This document shows positions 31,604 through 39,449 of a DNA stretch of 59,264 bases, piece after piece (positions within the stretch are counted from its first letter, which is position 1; each line of letters begins with the position of its first letter). The stretch is from Collinsella aerofaciens (lineage in GTDB: Bacteria > Actinomycetota > Coriobacteriia > Coriobacteriales > Coriobacteriaceae), in assembly GCF_018785265.1 (NCBI RefSeq), contig NZ_WQPK01000028.1:1-59264 (forward strand). Reading direction: 5' to 3'. The notes under the pieces were generated by a model. That model was not told where the DNA came from and did not search any database. It was given only the letters and a program-made list of their open reading frames with translations. The translations under genes and the position numbers were made by a program.

Positions 31604-32470
31604 ATGCAGACGGGTATGTATGCGATTAGCGAGATGGCGAGCTTGTTTAACGTTTCGCGCCAAACGCTCATCTACTACGACAAGATCGGTCTGTTTAAAC
31701 CCGCCGTGGTTAACGAAAAAGGCTACCGTTTCTATTCGCCCACGCAGATCCCGCTCATGCGTCTGATCTGCATGCTGCGCGACTTGGGACTGGAACTCGA
31801 TGAGATCGATCGCCTGACCTCGACGTTCGACATTGGAGAGATGACCGATCACCTGCGCTCGCGGGTGCAGGCGCTCGACGAGCAGATTGCCGGGCTCAAA
31901 GCCGAGCGCGCGAGCGTGCAGGAGCGGCTGAGTTTTTACGACGAGGCGGTCTATTGGCGCGAGCGCGAGGGCAAACCGGAGCTCAAGCAATTCGAGCGCC
32001 GCTACGTGGTCTTTGAGGAGTTCCCGAGCGATATCGAGCGTGGCCGCTCGATGCTGCACCCCACGCTCATGCGGGCGATTCTGCGCATGCGTGCGCTCAC
32101 GGGCACACGCCCCATGCGCGGTTGGGGCGCCATGCTGCGTCGCGAGGCGCTGCATTCCGACGACCCCATCGCCGGTGCCGGTTCCTTTGCCGTGTTGCCG
32201 CGTGGTGCCGAGGAAATACTGCCGAGCGATCCTGCCGAGCTGGCGGAGATTGGCGTCGAGGTGCTGCCCGAGGGCACGTACCTGTGCATGAGTCGCTGGG
32301 GCATGCCGTACGAGCCCGAGGGTATCCGCGCCATCGTGGCCTGCATGGACAGGCACGCGCTCCAGCCCATCGGCAATGCTTTCGATTTTTGCTACCTGGA
32401 CACCACGAGCTACGACGAGTCTCACCAAGAGGACTTCTGCTGTATCCAAATCCCCGTCGCCCTCAAATAA
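31604..32470 (+). CDS. MerR-family regulator with GyrI-like effector domain
   Basis: A 288-aa regulator. ATG 31604 follows GGGAGGA. The N-terminal MerR winged helix is YAISEMASLFNVSRQTLIYYDKIG (residues 6-29 in register), followed by a coiled coil (about 85-115) and a ~160-residue C-terminal domain of the GyrI/BmrR effector-binding type (ending DEFCCIQIPVALK-like; actual DFCCIQIPVALK). MerR proteins with this domain bind amphipathic or aromatic molecules. Its place directly after ubiX suggests it controls this aromatic-acid locus. The operator is not identified. Confidence 0.83.
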   Translation: MQTGMYAISEMASLFNVSRQTLIYYDKIGLFKPAVVNEKGYRFYSPTQIPLMRLICMLRDLGLELDEIDRLTSTFDIGEMTDHLRSRVQALDEQIAGLKAERASVQERLSFYDEAVYWREREGKPELKQFERRYVVFEEFPSDIERGRSMLHPTLMRAILRMRALTGTRPMRGWGAMLRREALHSDDPIAGAGSFAVLPRGAEEILPSDPAELAEIGVEVLPEGTYLCMSRWGMPYEPEGIRAIVACMDRHALQPIGNAFDFCYLDTTSYDESHQEDFCCIQIPVALK

Positions 32471-32471
32471 C

Positions 32472-32534
32472 TTGCGGTGAAATAGTCCCTAAATAGCTCG
32501 AGTGGGCGTGCAAACAGGAACTATTCCACCGCAA
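32472..32534. repeat. Palindromic repeat, TTGCGGTGGAATA family, copy 2
   Basis: TTGCGGTGAAATAGT (32472-32486) pairs with ACTATTCCACCGCAA (32520-32534) with one mismatch. Interior differs from copy 1 at 2474. It follows the MerR stop directly and is adjacent to a TGTGACAAAGGG-family palindrome. Confidence 0.75.
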
Positions 32535-32539
32535 CTTCG

Positions 32540-32570
32540 ATGCGACAAAGGAGCAGTCCCTTTATCGCAT
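32540..32570. repeat. 31-bp palindrome, TGTGACAAAGGG family, copy 5
   Basis: ATGCGACAAAGG (32540-32551) and CCCTTTATCGCAT (32558-32570) form arms with one A-for-G difference. It lies 5 bp after the TTGCGGTGGAATA-type repeat, making a composite palindromic block of 99 bp. Confidence 0.7.
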
Positions 32571-32646
32571 TCCGTGCGAGCTCCAGCGCCATCTGCGGGT
32601 ATAAGGCTAACAAGTGTTTATTTGCGAGGCCTAAGGGGCGCCCCGT

Positions 32647-33516
32647 ATGGATATCGATAACTTTGAATGGTGGTATAGCGAGGGCGAGGCTCCGGACGAG
32701 GAGTGGGACGAGCCCGCGTCGCGTGACGTGTCGAGCGACGAGGACGAGACCGGCAACGATGCCGCTGTCGAGCCTGATGCCGCCTCCGATGCCGCCGAGC
32801 CCCTGACCTTTGAGCGGGCTTGGGCCCAAGCCGAGGCCGATGAAGCTAAGGCCGATGCCACGGCCACACTCGGTGAGCCGGCGGACATGTCCATCTCGCC
32901 GGCAAAGATCCCGCAGCCGCGTCACACCATCGACCCCGACAGCACGGCATCCTTCAGCATTCTCGACGTGCCCGCGCAAGGCGCCCAGGCGCCTGCGCCC
33001 ACACATCGCCCCGACCTGGCTCGTGAGGAAGACGCGGGCCGCCGTTCTCCGCTCGGCCCCATCCTCATCGCTTTTATGGCCGGCGTTATCGCCTGCTCGG
33101 CAATCGGTAGCGTTTGGAGCCATGTCGAGCAGCAGCGTCAAGACGCCGCCAAGGTCGAGATGTCTGTCGAGCAATCGCTCAGCCGCACGCGCTCGGTACA
33201 TGTGTCGGTCGAGGTCAAGGACGGCGCGATGTGGGACACCGCGCGTGGCGACAGCCAAATGCTCATCCACATCGTGGGGCGTACGCTCAAAGGGCAGACG
33301 ATTGACGAGTATCAATACGTCAATTCCGCTGGTGACGGCATCGAGCTCAAGCCCGGCGACTACGAGCTCACCGTCGACGAACCGCCCGTCGCCACCGACG
33401 GCACGCGCTTCCGCGCCTCAAAGCGCATGGTTCCCGTGAGCTTTAACTCGCAGGCGCCCGATACGGTCGATAGCACTCCGCAGGGCGGGTTTGACCTTTA
33501 CGCTATTGCTCAATAA
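32647..33516 (+). CDS. Single-pass membrane protein of unknown function
   Basis: A 289-aa protein I do not recognise. Residues 1-135 are acidic and of low complexity (runs of Asp, Glu, Ala), probably disordered. One transmembrane helix follows (LGPILIAFMAGVIACSAIGSV, about 137-157), then a short coiled coil and a ~130-residue C-terminal domain predicted to be beta-rich and extracytoplasmic (VHVSVEVKDGAMWDT, LKPGDYELTVDEPPVA). The orientation would be N-in, C-out. The beta domain could be a carboxypeptidase-regulatory-like or Ig-like fold. It appears monocistronic. Confidence 0.6.
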   Translation: MDIDNFEWWYSEGEAPDEEWDEPASRDVSSDEDETGNDAAVEPDAASDAAEPLTFERAWAQAEADEAKADATATLGEPADMSISPAKIPQPRHTIDPDSTASFSILDVPAQGAQAPAPTHRPDLAREEDAGRRSPLGPILIAFMAGVIACSAIGSVWSHVEQQRQDAAKVEMSVEQSLSRTRSVHVSVEVKDGAMWDTARGDSQMLIHIVGRTLKGQTIDEYQYVNSAGDGIELKPGDYELTVDEPPVATDGTRFRASKRMVPVSFNSQAPDTVDSTPQGGFDLYAIAQ

Positions 33517-33595
33517 CTGCGCCTGTCGCTCAACCCCGCCGCCAAGAGTGGGACAATAGCCATCGACACTATTGTTTACTTTTGGAGGAAGTAGC

Positions 33596-34489
33596 ATGTC
33601 TACCGTCACTACCATCAAGCGCGGCAGCCTCACCGCGGCCATCGATTCCATGGGCGCCCAGCTCACGAGCCTTGCCCTCAACGGCAACGAGTATCTGTGG
33701 CAGGGCGACCCCGCCTTTTGGGGCAAGCATGCGCCCATCCTGTTCCCCATTGTGGGCTCGCTGCGCAACAACACGGCGACGTCTGCGGCTGGCACCTGCG
33801 AGATGCCGCGCCACGGCCTCGCGCGCATCGTCGAGCACAAGCTGGTCGAGGTTTCGGAGGACGGCTCCTCGGTAACGTACGAGATCACCGACACGCTCGA
33901 GTCGCTCAAGGCCTTTCCGTTCCACTTTAAGCTCAACATGACCTATGCCCTGACTGGTGACGCCACACTTACCCAGACCTTTGCCGTCACCAATACCGGC
34001 GACGTGGACCTGCCGTTCTCGGTGGGCGGCCACCCCGCATTTAACGTACCTGCTCCCGGTGCCGAGGACGAGGCGTTCGAGGATTACGAGCTGGCGTTTA
34101 CCGAGGCTTGGACCAACGAGGCCCCCATCATCACGCCCGATGGCCTCATGACGTTCGAGGGTAGCTACAAGGCTCCCGATAACTCGGACGTGCTGCCCAT
34201 CACGCACCGCAGCTTCGATAACGACGCCATCATGTTCACCGATACCCCGGGCTCCACGCTCACGCTGCGCGGCCGCAAGTCGGGCCGCGGCGTCAAGATC
34301 GACTTTGAGGGCTTTAAGTACATCGGCGTGTGGTCTGCCGCCAACGACGCCCCGTTTGTGGCGCTCGAGCCCTGGACCGGTCATACCACCACGGACACCG
34401 AGGACGACGTCTTTGAGCACAAGGTCAACACCATCACCTTGGCTCCCGGCGAGACGGACAAGCGCAGCTTTAGCGTTACCTTGCTCTAG
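33596..34489 (+). CDS. Aldose 1-epimerase family protein (LacX/YeaD-like)
   Basis: A 297-aa galactose-mutarotase-like protein. ATG 33596 has GGAGGA upstream. Family features are the early GAQLTSLALNGNEYLWQGDPAFW segment (written here as in-frame positions ~17-39), PILFPIVG, ARHG-type RHGLAR, FSVGGHPAFN with the catalytic His region, and CALEPW-like FVALEPWTG near the C-terminus. It resembles the LacX/YeaD subgroup, which acts on aldoses or hexose-6-phosphates. No sugar operon is adjacent, so the substrate is uncertain. A terminator follows. Confidence 0.85.
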   Translation: MSTVTTIKRGSLTAAIDSMGAQLTSLALNGNEYLWQGDPAFWGKHAPILFPIVGSLRNNTATSAAGTCEMPRHGLARIVEHKLVEVSEDGSSVTYEITDTLESLKAFPFHFKLNMTYALTGDATLTQTFAVTNTGDVDLPFSVGGHPAFNVPAPGAEDEAFEDYELAFTEAWTNEAPIITPDGLMTFEGSYKAPDNSDVLPITHRSFDNDAIMFTDTPGSTLTLRGRKSGRGVKIDFEGFKYIGVWSAANDAPFVALEPWTGHTTTDTEDDVFEHKVNTITLAPGETDKRSFSVTLL

Positions 34490-34544
34490 AGGTTCCGCCG
34501 CTCGGTCGATGCTGCGCGCTGTCCAGAGCGATAATTTGTCATTC

Positions 34545-34586
34545 AAAAGGCAGGGCATGACCAGAAGGTTTATGCCTTGCCTTTTT
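34545..34586 (+). terminator. Terminator after the aldose epimerase gene
   Basis: AAAAGGCAGGGCAT (34545-34558) pairs with ATGCCTTGCCTTTT (34572-34585), one mismatch, and the stem runs into TTTTT. A 56-bp palindrome starts 7 bp later. Confidence 0.8.
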
Positions 34587-34592
34587 CATGCC

Positions 34593-34648
34593 TAGTCGTT
34601 GGGGACGTTCTTGTTTGACTAGTCGTTTAAGAACGTCCCCAACGACTA
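34593..34648. repeat. 56-bp palindrome, GGGGACGTTC family, copy 2
   Basis: TAGTCGTTGGGGACGTTCTT at 34593-34612 with its complement at 34629-34648; centre contains GACTAGTC. Same length as copies at 20153 and 39186. Confidence 0.85.
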
Positions 34649-34697
34649 CCAATCGTTTTCAGTTCGTAAACTTGTATATATACATTTATATATGCAT

Positions 34698-34726
34698 TTG
34701 CTGGAGGTGGCGCTGAGCGGTATCCT
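34698..34726 (+). promoter_or_regulatory. Promoter of the amino-acid ABC importer operon
   Basis: -35 TTGCTG (34698-34703), a 17-bp spacer and -10 TATCCT (34721-34726). An AT-rich near-dyad TGTATATATACATTTATATA lies just upstream and may be a regulator site. Confidence 0.5.
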
Positions 34727-34766
34727 GTTAAGTTATCAGCATACGATTCAACAGGGAAGGCAGATT

Positions 34767-35693
34767 ATGCATTCTCCCCAACAGTGCGATGCGCAGCGCC
34801 AGCCGGTATGCAGCCGTCGCATCTTTTTGGGTAGCGCTCTCGCTGCGAGCGCTTCCGTCGTCGCCGGCGCGCTCGCCGGCTGTCAGCGTCCGTCCACGCT
34901 CAAAGTGGTTCAGCCCACGACGGGCGGCGGTCGCGACGACCTGTCCGATTCCGTGATCGGCAAGGATAAGATCCGCATCGGCATGGAGGCGGCCTACGCC
35001 CCGTACAACTGGCAGGTTTCCGAAGCCAGTGAATACACCATCCCCATCGACAACGTGCAGGGTGCCTATGCCGATGGCTACGACGTGCAGATCGCCAAGA
35101 TTGTCTGCAAAGCCCTCGGTGGCGAGCCCGTTGCCGTCAAGCAGAGCTTCTCGGGTCTTATCGATTCGCTCAACAACGGCCAGATCGACCTCATCATCGC
35201 CGGCATGAGCGCCACGCCCGAGCGCGAGGAGTCTGTCGGCTTCTCCGATCCGTACTTTATCGGTTACTTTGGCCTGTTCGTAAAAGAGGGTTCCCCCTAC
35301 CAAAACGCCACCAAGCTCAGCGACTTTAGCGGTGCCACGGTACTCGGCCAAAAGGACACCATGCTCGACACCGTCATCGACGAGATCCCGGGCGTTGTGC
35401 ACAAAAATCCGGTCGATTCGGTTCCCACAGTGTTTTCGAACCTGCTGCAGGGCACGTGCGACGCCGTGACCTACAACACCGAGAACGAGAAGGGCTATAT
35501 GGCCCAAAATCCGGGTATCGTGCCGATTCAATTTGCCGAGGGCGAGGGCTTTAAGCAGGAGGTCACGGCAAACGTCGGCTGCCGCAAGGGCTCGGACAAG
35601 CTGCTTAAGCTCATCGACAAGACGCTCAAGGGCATTAGCCAAGAGGAGCGCGACCAAATGTGGGACGCGTGCCTCGACCGTCAGCCGGCATAG
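34767..35693 (+). CDS. Amino-acid ABC transporter substrate-binding lipoprotein
   Basis: A 308-aa solute-binding protein of the polar amino-acid family. The N-terminus carries a twin-arginine-like signal, CSRRIFLGSAL, ending in the lipobox LAGC, so it is a lipid-anchored, possibly Tat-exported, protein. The mature part follows the family pattern: IRIGMEAAYAPYNW, GYDVQIAKIVCKALG, LNNGQIDLIIAGMSATPER, and VGFSDPYF. Polar residues suit a zwitterionic ligand such as an amino acid. ATG 34767 is chosen because GGGAAGG precedes it. The permease and ATPase follow directly. Confidence 0.88.
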   Translation: MHSPQQCDAQRQPVCSRRIFLGSALAASASVVAGALAGCQRPSTLKVVQPTTGGGRDDLSDSVIGKDKIRIGMEAAYAPYNWQVSEASEYTIPIDNVQGAYADGYDVQIAKIVCKALGGEPVAVKQSFSGLIDSLNNGQIDLIIAGMSATPEREESVGFSDPYFIGYFGLFVKEGSPYQNATKLSDFSGATVLGQKDTMLDTVIDEIPGVVHKNPVDSVPTVFSNLLQGTCDAVTYNTENEKGYMAQNPGIVPIQFAEGEGFKQEVTANVGCRKGSDKLLKLIDKTLKGISQEERDQMWDACLDRQPA

Positions 35694-35702
35694 GGAGGCA
35701 GC

Positions 35703-36851
35703 ATGAAAACCATTAATCGTCTGGCCTCCTTTATCAAGGTCGACCACCGTTATGTATACCTGGGCACGAGCGTTATCGCGGCGCTCGGCCTGGCGTTTAG
35801 CCAACGCAACCCCACGCCGCTGAGCTTCTTGGCCCCCACGGGCGTGTTCCAGGATTGCCTTTGGGCGATTCTTTGGGCCTGGCTCGTCGTGTCGGCGGCG
35901 GCGCTGGTCACCAAGCTTATGCACTGGAACGACTATCGCGAAACGTCGCCGTTTGCTTCCGAGCGCTTCCGTCGCGGCGCGCGCCTGGGCAGCTATGTCG
36001 TCGTTGCTATTGCGGCGATCTTCTTTGTCGACCGCTGCGTCATGTCATTTATCGACCTGGTGCAGGTGAGCATTGTCTCGGACTCCAACCCCAGCGACTT
36101 TTTGTCGGGCCTGGTCTACATGACCTACAAGAGCGGCGACTTCTTTATCCGCGGCATCGAGATCACCATCGCACTTGCGACCTTCGGTACCGTCATCGCC
36201 TTTTTCCTGGCGCTGCTCTTTGTGTTCCTGCGTATTCAGACGTTCGACCGCGTGGATAACGATCTCACGCGCTTCTTTAAGAGCATCGGCCGCGGCTTTG
36301 CGACCGTCTACTCTACCATCGTGCGCGGCACGCCCATGATGGTCCAGGGCCTGCTCATCTATTACGCGGGCTTCACCGTTTTGCGCGGCATGGGCTTCGA
36401 GACCGCCCAGGCCAACCAGATTTGGAGTACCTTCACCGCCGGTCTCGTCACCATCTCGCTCAACTCCACCGCCTACATGATGGAGGTCCTGCGCGGCGGT
36501 ATCGAGTCCATCGATCCCGGCCAGGCCGAGGCGGCGCGCTCGCTGGGTCTGTCGCAGTGGCAGGCCATGCGCAAGGTCGTGTTCCCCCAGGGTATTAAAA
36601 ACGCGATCCCCGCACTCACCAACGAGCTCATCATCAACATCAAGGACTCGTCGGTGCTTTCGGTCATCGGCGTATTCGACCTCATGTACGCCACCACCAC
36701 CGTCGCCGGCGTGTACTACCGCCAGATGGAGGTCTACTGCGTGGCGCTCGTGGTCTACCTGATCCTGACGCTCGTGGCGAGCCGCCTGCTCGAGGCCTTT
36801 GGCAAAAAGCTCGGCGCCGAGGCCCCGGCAACGCTGCCCAGCTCCAACTAG
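35703..36851 (+). CDS. Amino-acid ABC transporter permease with long N-terminal extension
   Basis: A 382-aa permease. The C-terminal ~230 residues are the HisMQ/GlnP membrane domain, including the cytoplasmic EAA loop ([21 protein letters not shown]), where the ATPase docks. The first ~150 residues are extra and hold three or so hydrophobic segments; the family is usually ~220 aa. It lies 10 bp after the binding-protein gene and 22 bp before the ATPase gene. A single permease gene implies a homodimer. Confidence 0.88.
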   Translation: MKTINRLASFIKVDHRYVYLGTSVIAALGLAFSQRNPTPLSFLAPTGVFQDCLWAILWAWLVVSAAALVTKLMHWNDYRETSPFASERFRRGARLGSYVVVAIAAIFFVDRCVMSFIDLVQVSIVSDSNPSDFLSGLVYMTYKSGDFFIRGIEITIALATFGTVIAFFLALLFVFLRIQTFDRVDNDLTRFFKSIGRGFATVYSTIVRGTPMMVQGLLIYYAGFTVLRGMGFETAQANQIWSTFTAGLVTISLNSTAYMMEVLRGGIESIDPGQAEAARSLGLSQWQAMRKVVFPQGIKNAIPALTNELIINIKDSSVLSVIGVFDLMYATTTVAGVYYRQMEVYCVALVVYLILTLVASRLLEAFGKKLGAEAPATLPSSN

Positions 36852-36873
36852 GCTCAAGACGAGGAGAATCATC

Positions 36874-37659
36874 ATGGCAGATACCGCCACTACCGGCACC
36901 GCGGCCGTCGCACAGACCAATGAGCCGCTCATCCGCGTCGAGGGCCTGCGCAAGAGCTTTGGCTCGCTCGAGGTGCTCAAGGGCATCGACCTGTCCGTTA
37001 ACCCCGGCGAGGTCGTCACCATTATCGGCGCCTCGGGCTCGGGCAAGTCGACCTTCCTGCGCTGCCTCAACCTGCTCGAGACCCCGGACGCGGGCCACAT
37101 CTGGTTCCACGGCCAGGATCTTACGGCCGAGCGCTGCAACATTAACAAACTCCGCGAGGACATCGGCATGGTGTTCCAGGGCTTTAACCTGTTCAACAAC
37201 ATGGACGTGCTCGACAACTGCACGCTTGCGCCCGTCACGCTCAAAAAGATGAGCAAGGCCGAGGCCGAGAAGGTCGCGATGGAGCATCTGACGAGCGTGG
37301 GGCTCGAAAAGTTCGCGCACGCCGCCGTGGGTCGCCTGTCCGGTGGTCAAAAGCAGCGTGTGGCCATTGCGCGTGCCCTGTGCATGAATCCGCAGATCAT
37401 GCTGTTCGACGAGCCGACCTCCGCACTCGACCCCGAGATCGTGGGCGAGGTGCTCGAGGTCATGCGCAAGCTCGCGGCCGACGGCATGACCATGGTCGTC
37501 GTTACGCACGAGATGGCCTTTGCCCGCACCGTGTCCGACCGCGTGGTCTTTATGGATAAGGGCGTGGTGCTCGAGGACGCCGCGCCGGCCGAGCTCTTCG
37601 GCAACCCCAAGCACCAGCGCACTCGCGAGTTCCTCTCTCGCTATCTCGAGGACAAATAA
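36874..37659 (+). CDS. Amino-acid ABC transporter ATP-binding protein (GlnQ-like)
   Basis: A 261-aa ATPase. ATG 36874 follows GAGGAG. Walker [11 protein letters not shown]-loop VFQGFNLF, signature LSGGQKQR, Walker [13 protein letters not shown]-loop and H-loop VVTHEMAFA are all canonical. The [17 protein letters not shown] start and NLLETPDAG segment mark it as a GlnQ/HisP-type subunit. It energises uptake by the preceding permease and binding protein. A short Thr/Ala-rich N-terminal extension (about 20 residues) is unusual. Confidence 0.93.
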   Translation: MADTATTGTAAVAQTNEPLIRVEGLRKSFGSLEVLKGIDLSVNPGEVVTIIGASGSGKSTFLRCLNLLETPDAGHIWFHGQDLTAERCNINKLREDIGMVFQGFNLFNNMDVLDNCTLAPVTLKKMSKAEAEKVAMEHLTSVGLEKFAHAAVGRLSGGQKQRVAIARALCMNPQIMLFDEPTSALDPEIVGEVLEVMRKLAADGMTMVVVTHEMAFARTVSDRVVFMDKGVVLEDAAPAELFGNPKHQRTREFLSRYLEDK

Positions 37660-37684
37660 CCGACCGCAAACGCTTACGTTGCAG

Positions 37685-37709
37685 GGCCGCTCCCGTGGGG
37701 CGGCCTTTG
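37685..37709 (+). terminator. Probable terminator after the ABC operon
   Basis: GGCCGCTCC pairs with GGGGCGGCC (one T-G pair) and is followed by TTTGT. It lies ~25 bp after the ATPase stop and 22 bp before the dipeptidase start. Confidence 0.5.
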
Positions 37710-37731
37710 TCGTCACAATCGAAAGGATGTC

Positions 37732-39147
37732 ATGGCCGAGGTTTGGCGTTTCTTTGCACATGAGGACGATTTTGCCGATATAGACGAGGCGGGCGCGTGC
37801 GAGCGCTTGGGCCGCGTGCTGTCGTTTCCGACCATCTCGAGCATGGATGCCGAGGCGGTGGACTGGCGGCCCTTCGACGACCTGCGCGCCTATATGCAGC
37901 AGGCGTGGCCGCGCGTGTTCGCGGCGGGCGAGGTCGAGCTGATCGACCACTCGCTATTGGTGACGCTTAGCGGTTCCGACCCTGACCTCAAGCCCATTAT
38001 GCTCATGGGCCACATGGATGTGGTTCCCGTGGTGCCGGGTACCGAGGCCGACTGGACGCACGACCCCTTTAGCGGGCACGTGGACGACACCTACATCTGG
38101 GGCCGTGGAGCGATCGACATGAAGGACCAGGTCGCAGGCATTCTCGAGGCTGTCGAGTATGCGCTCGCGCACGGTTGGGAGCATGAGCGCACGCTGCTCC
38201 TGGCCTTTGGCCAGGACGAGGAGACGACGCAGTACGGCGCAGGCGCCATCGGCCGCGCGCTCGAGGAGCGCGGTGTTGAGCTCGAGTTCCTGATCGACGA
38301 GGGCGACTACCGCATCGTTTCGGATGCCGAGTACAGCGCGGGCGAGGGTTGGCTCATGCACGCCGACCTCGCGGAGAAGGGCTATGCCGATATCGTGCTC
38401 AAGACGAAGAGTGAGGGTGGACATTCTTCTAACCCCTACGGCGGCACGTCGCTCGAGGTGCTCAGCCGTGCCATCACCGCAATCTGCGATATCGAGTGGC
38501 CGACGCGCGTGACCGATTTGCTTGCCGCCCAGCTCGTCGAGCTGGGGCTCTACGCGGCGGATGAAATTGCCGCCAACGGGGGCGCCATTGTCCGCGATTG
38601 CCTCGCCAGCAAGAAGCTCTATCCGCTGGTGACGACCACCTGCGCACCCACGCAGATCGAGGGTGGCAGCACCGGCGCCAACGTAATGCCGCAGGATATG
38701 TGGGCCAACATCAACTTCCGTATGCTCGAGGGCACGAGCGTGGCCGACGTTGTGGCGCGCTGCCGTGAGGCGGTTGCCGGGGCGGACCTTGCCGGTCGTG
38801 TCGAAGTGGAGCTAGGCCCCGGCAGCTCCGAACCCTCGCCGTCCCCGCGCATCGGTGGCCCCGGCCTCGAGGCGGTTCGCTCCATCGCCGCCCGCTATTT
38901 CCGTGATCCAAAGGGGACGGAGGAAAATGGATCATTCGAGCCAGTGGCAATTGTGCCCTCGACCGTGATCGGTGCGACCGACGCTGCCAACTACCAGCAC
39001 ATTTGCCCTGAGTGCATTCGCTTCTCGGCCTTTGTGGTTGATGACGACGAGTGTGATCGCGGCGTCCACGGCACCAACGAGCGCATCACCCGCCGCGCCT
39101 ACCTCCAGGGCATCCGCTTCCTCGTCGCTCTGCTTCAGACGCTCTAG
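37732..39147 (+). CDS. M20 metallopeptidase (PepV-like dipeptidase)
   Basis: A 471-aa M20 zinc peptidase. Metal-site motifs are present: LMGHMDVVPV (His, Asp), WGRGAIDMKDQ (bridging Asp) and LAFGQDEETT (catalytic and metal Glu), with a C-terminal His ligand in the MGHG-like end region (DRGVHGTNERI). The lid domain lies between ~200 and 330. It would cleave dipeptides or N-acyl amino acids in the cytoplasm. It follows the amino-acid importer, so both may serve amino-acid supply. AAAGGATG precedes the start. Confidence 0.88.
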   Translation: MAEVWRFFAHEDDFADIDEAGACERLGRVLSFPTISSMDAEAVDWRPFDDLRAYMQQAWPRVFAAGEVELIDHSLLVTLSGSDPDLKPIMLMGHMDVVPVVPGTEADWTHDPFSGHVDDTYIWGRGAIDMKDQVAGILEAVEYALAHGWEHERTLLLAFGQDEETTQYGAGAIGRALEERGVELEFLIDEGDYRIVSDAEYSAGEGWLMHADLAEKGYADIVLKTKSEGGHSSNPYGGTSLEVLSRAITAICDIEWPTRVTDLLAAQLVELGLYAADEIAANGGAIVRDCLASKKLYPLVTTTCAPTQIEGGSTGANVMPQDMWANINFRMLEGTSVADVVARCREAVAGADLAGRVEVELGPGSSEPSPSPRIGGPGLEAVRSIAARYFRDPKGTEENGSFEPVAIVPSTVIGATDAANYQHICPECIRFSAFVVDDDECDRGVHGTNERITRRAYLQGIRFLVALLQTL

Positions 39148-39185
39148 AATGCGAAAAAGCGACAGTCCCTTTGCTAGCCGTTGGG

Positions 39186-39241
39186 TAGCCGTTGGGGACG
39201 TTCTTAAACGACTAGTCGTTAAGGAACGTCCCCAACGGCTA
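39186..39241. repeat. 56-bp palindrome, GGGGACGTTC family, copy 3
   Basis: TAGCCGTTGGGGACGTTCTT (39186-39205) and complement 39222-39241 flank a centre with GACTAGTC. The outer positions (AGCC/GGCT) differ from copies 1 and 2 (AGTC/GACT) in a paired manner, i.e. a compensatory change. Confidence 0.85.
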
Positions 39242-39449
39242 CGTCCACTCATTCCGTGCGGGTTATATGCAGGTATGCCTGCGCACGCTATCATGTATGG
39301 GTTAGACCGCAACTATGTACCTCATACGCGAAGGGATGCGCATGTATCTGAAGATCGACATGTTCTAGCTGGGCTTACCCCCGCAGTGGCGCCGCGCGCC
39401 CCATCAACTCTGCCGATTTTCGCCTTCACGCACATAAAGGAGTCCCGCC
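39242..39449 (+). promoter_or_regulatory. Leader region of prfA
   Basis: This 208-bp stretch has no sizeable ORF. It contains a very short frame, ATG 39336 to TAG 39366 (MRMYLKIDMF, 10 codons), and a GC-rich tract (GTGGCGCCGCGCGCCCCAT). It could be a regulatory leader; I see no recognised riboswitch. Confidence 0.3.
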
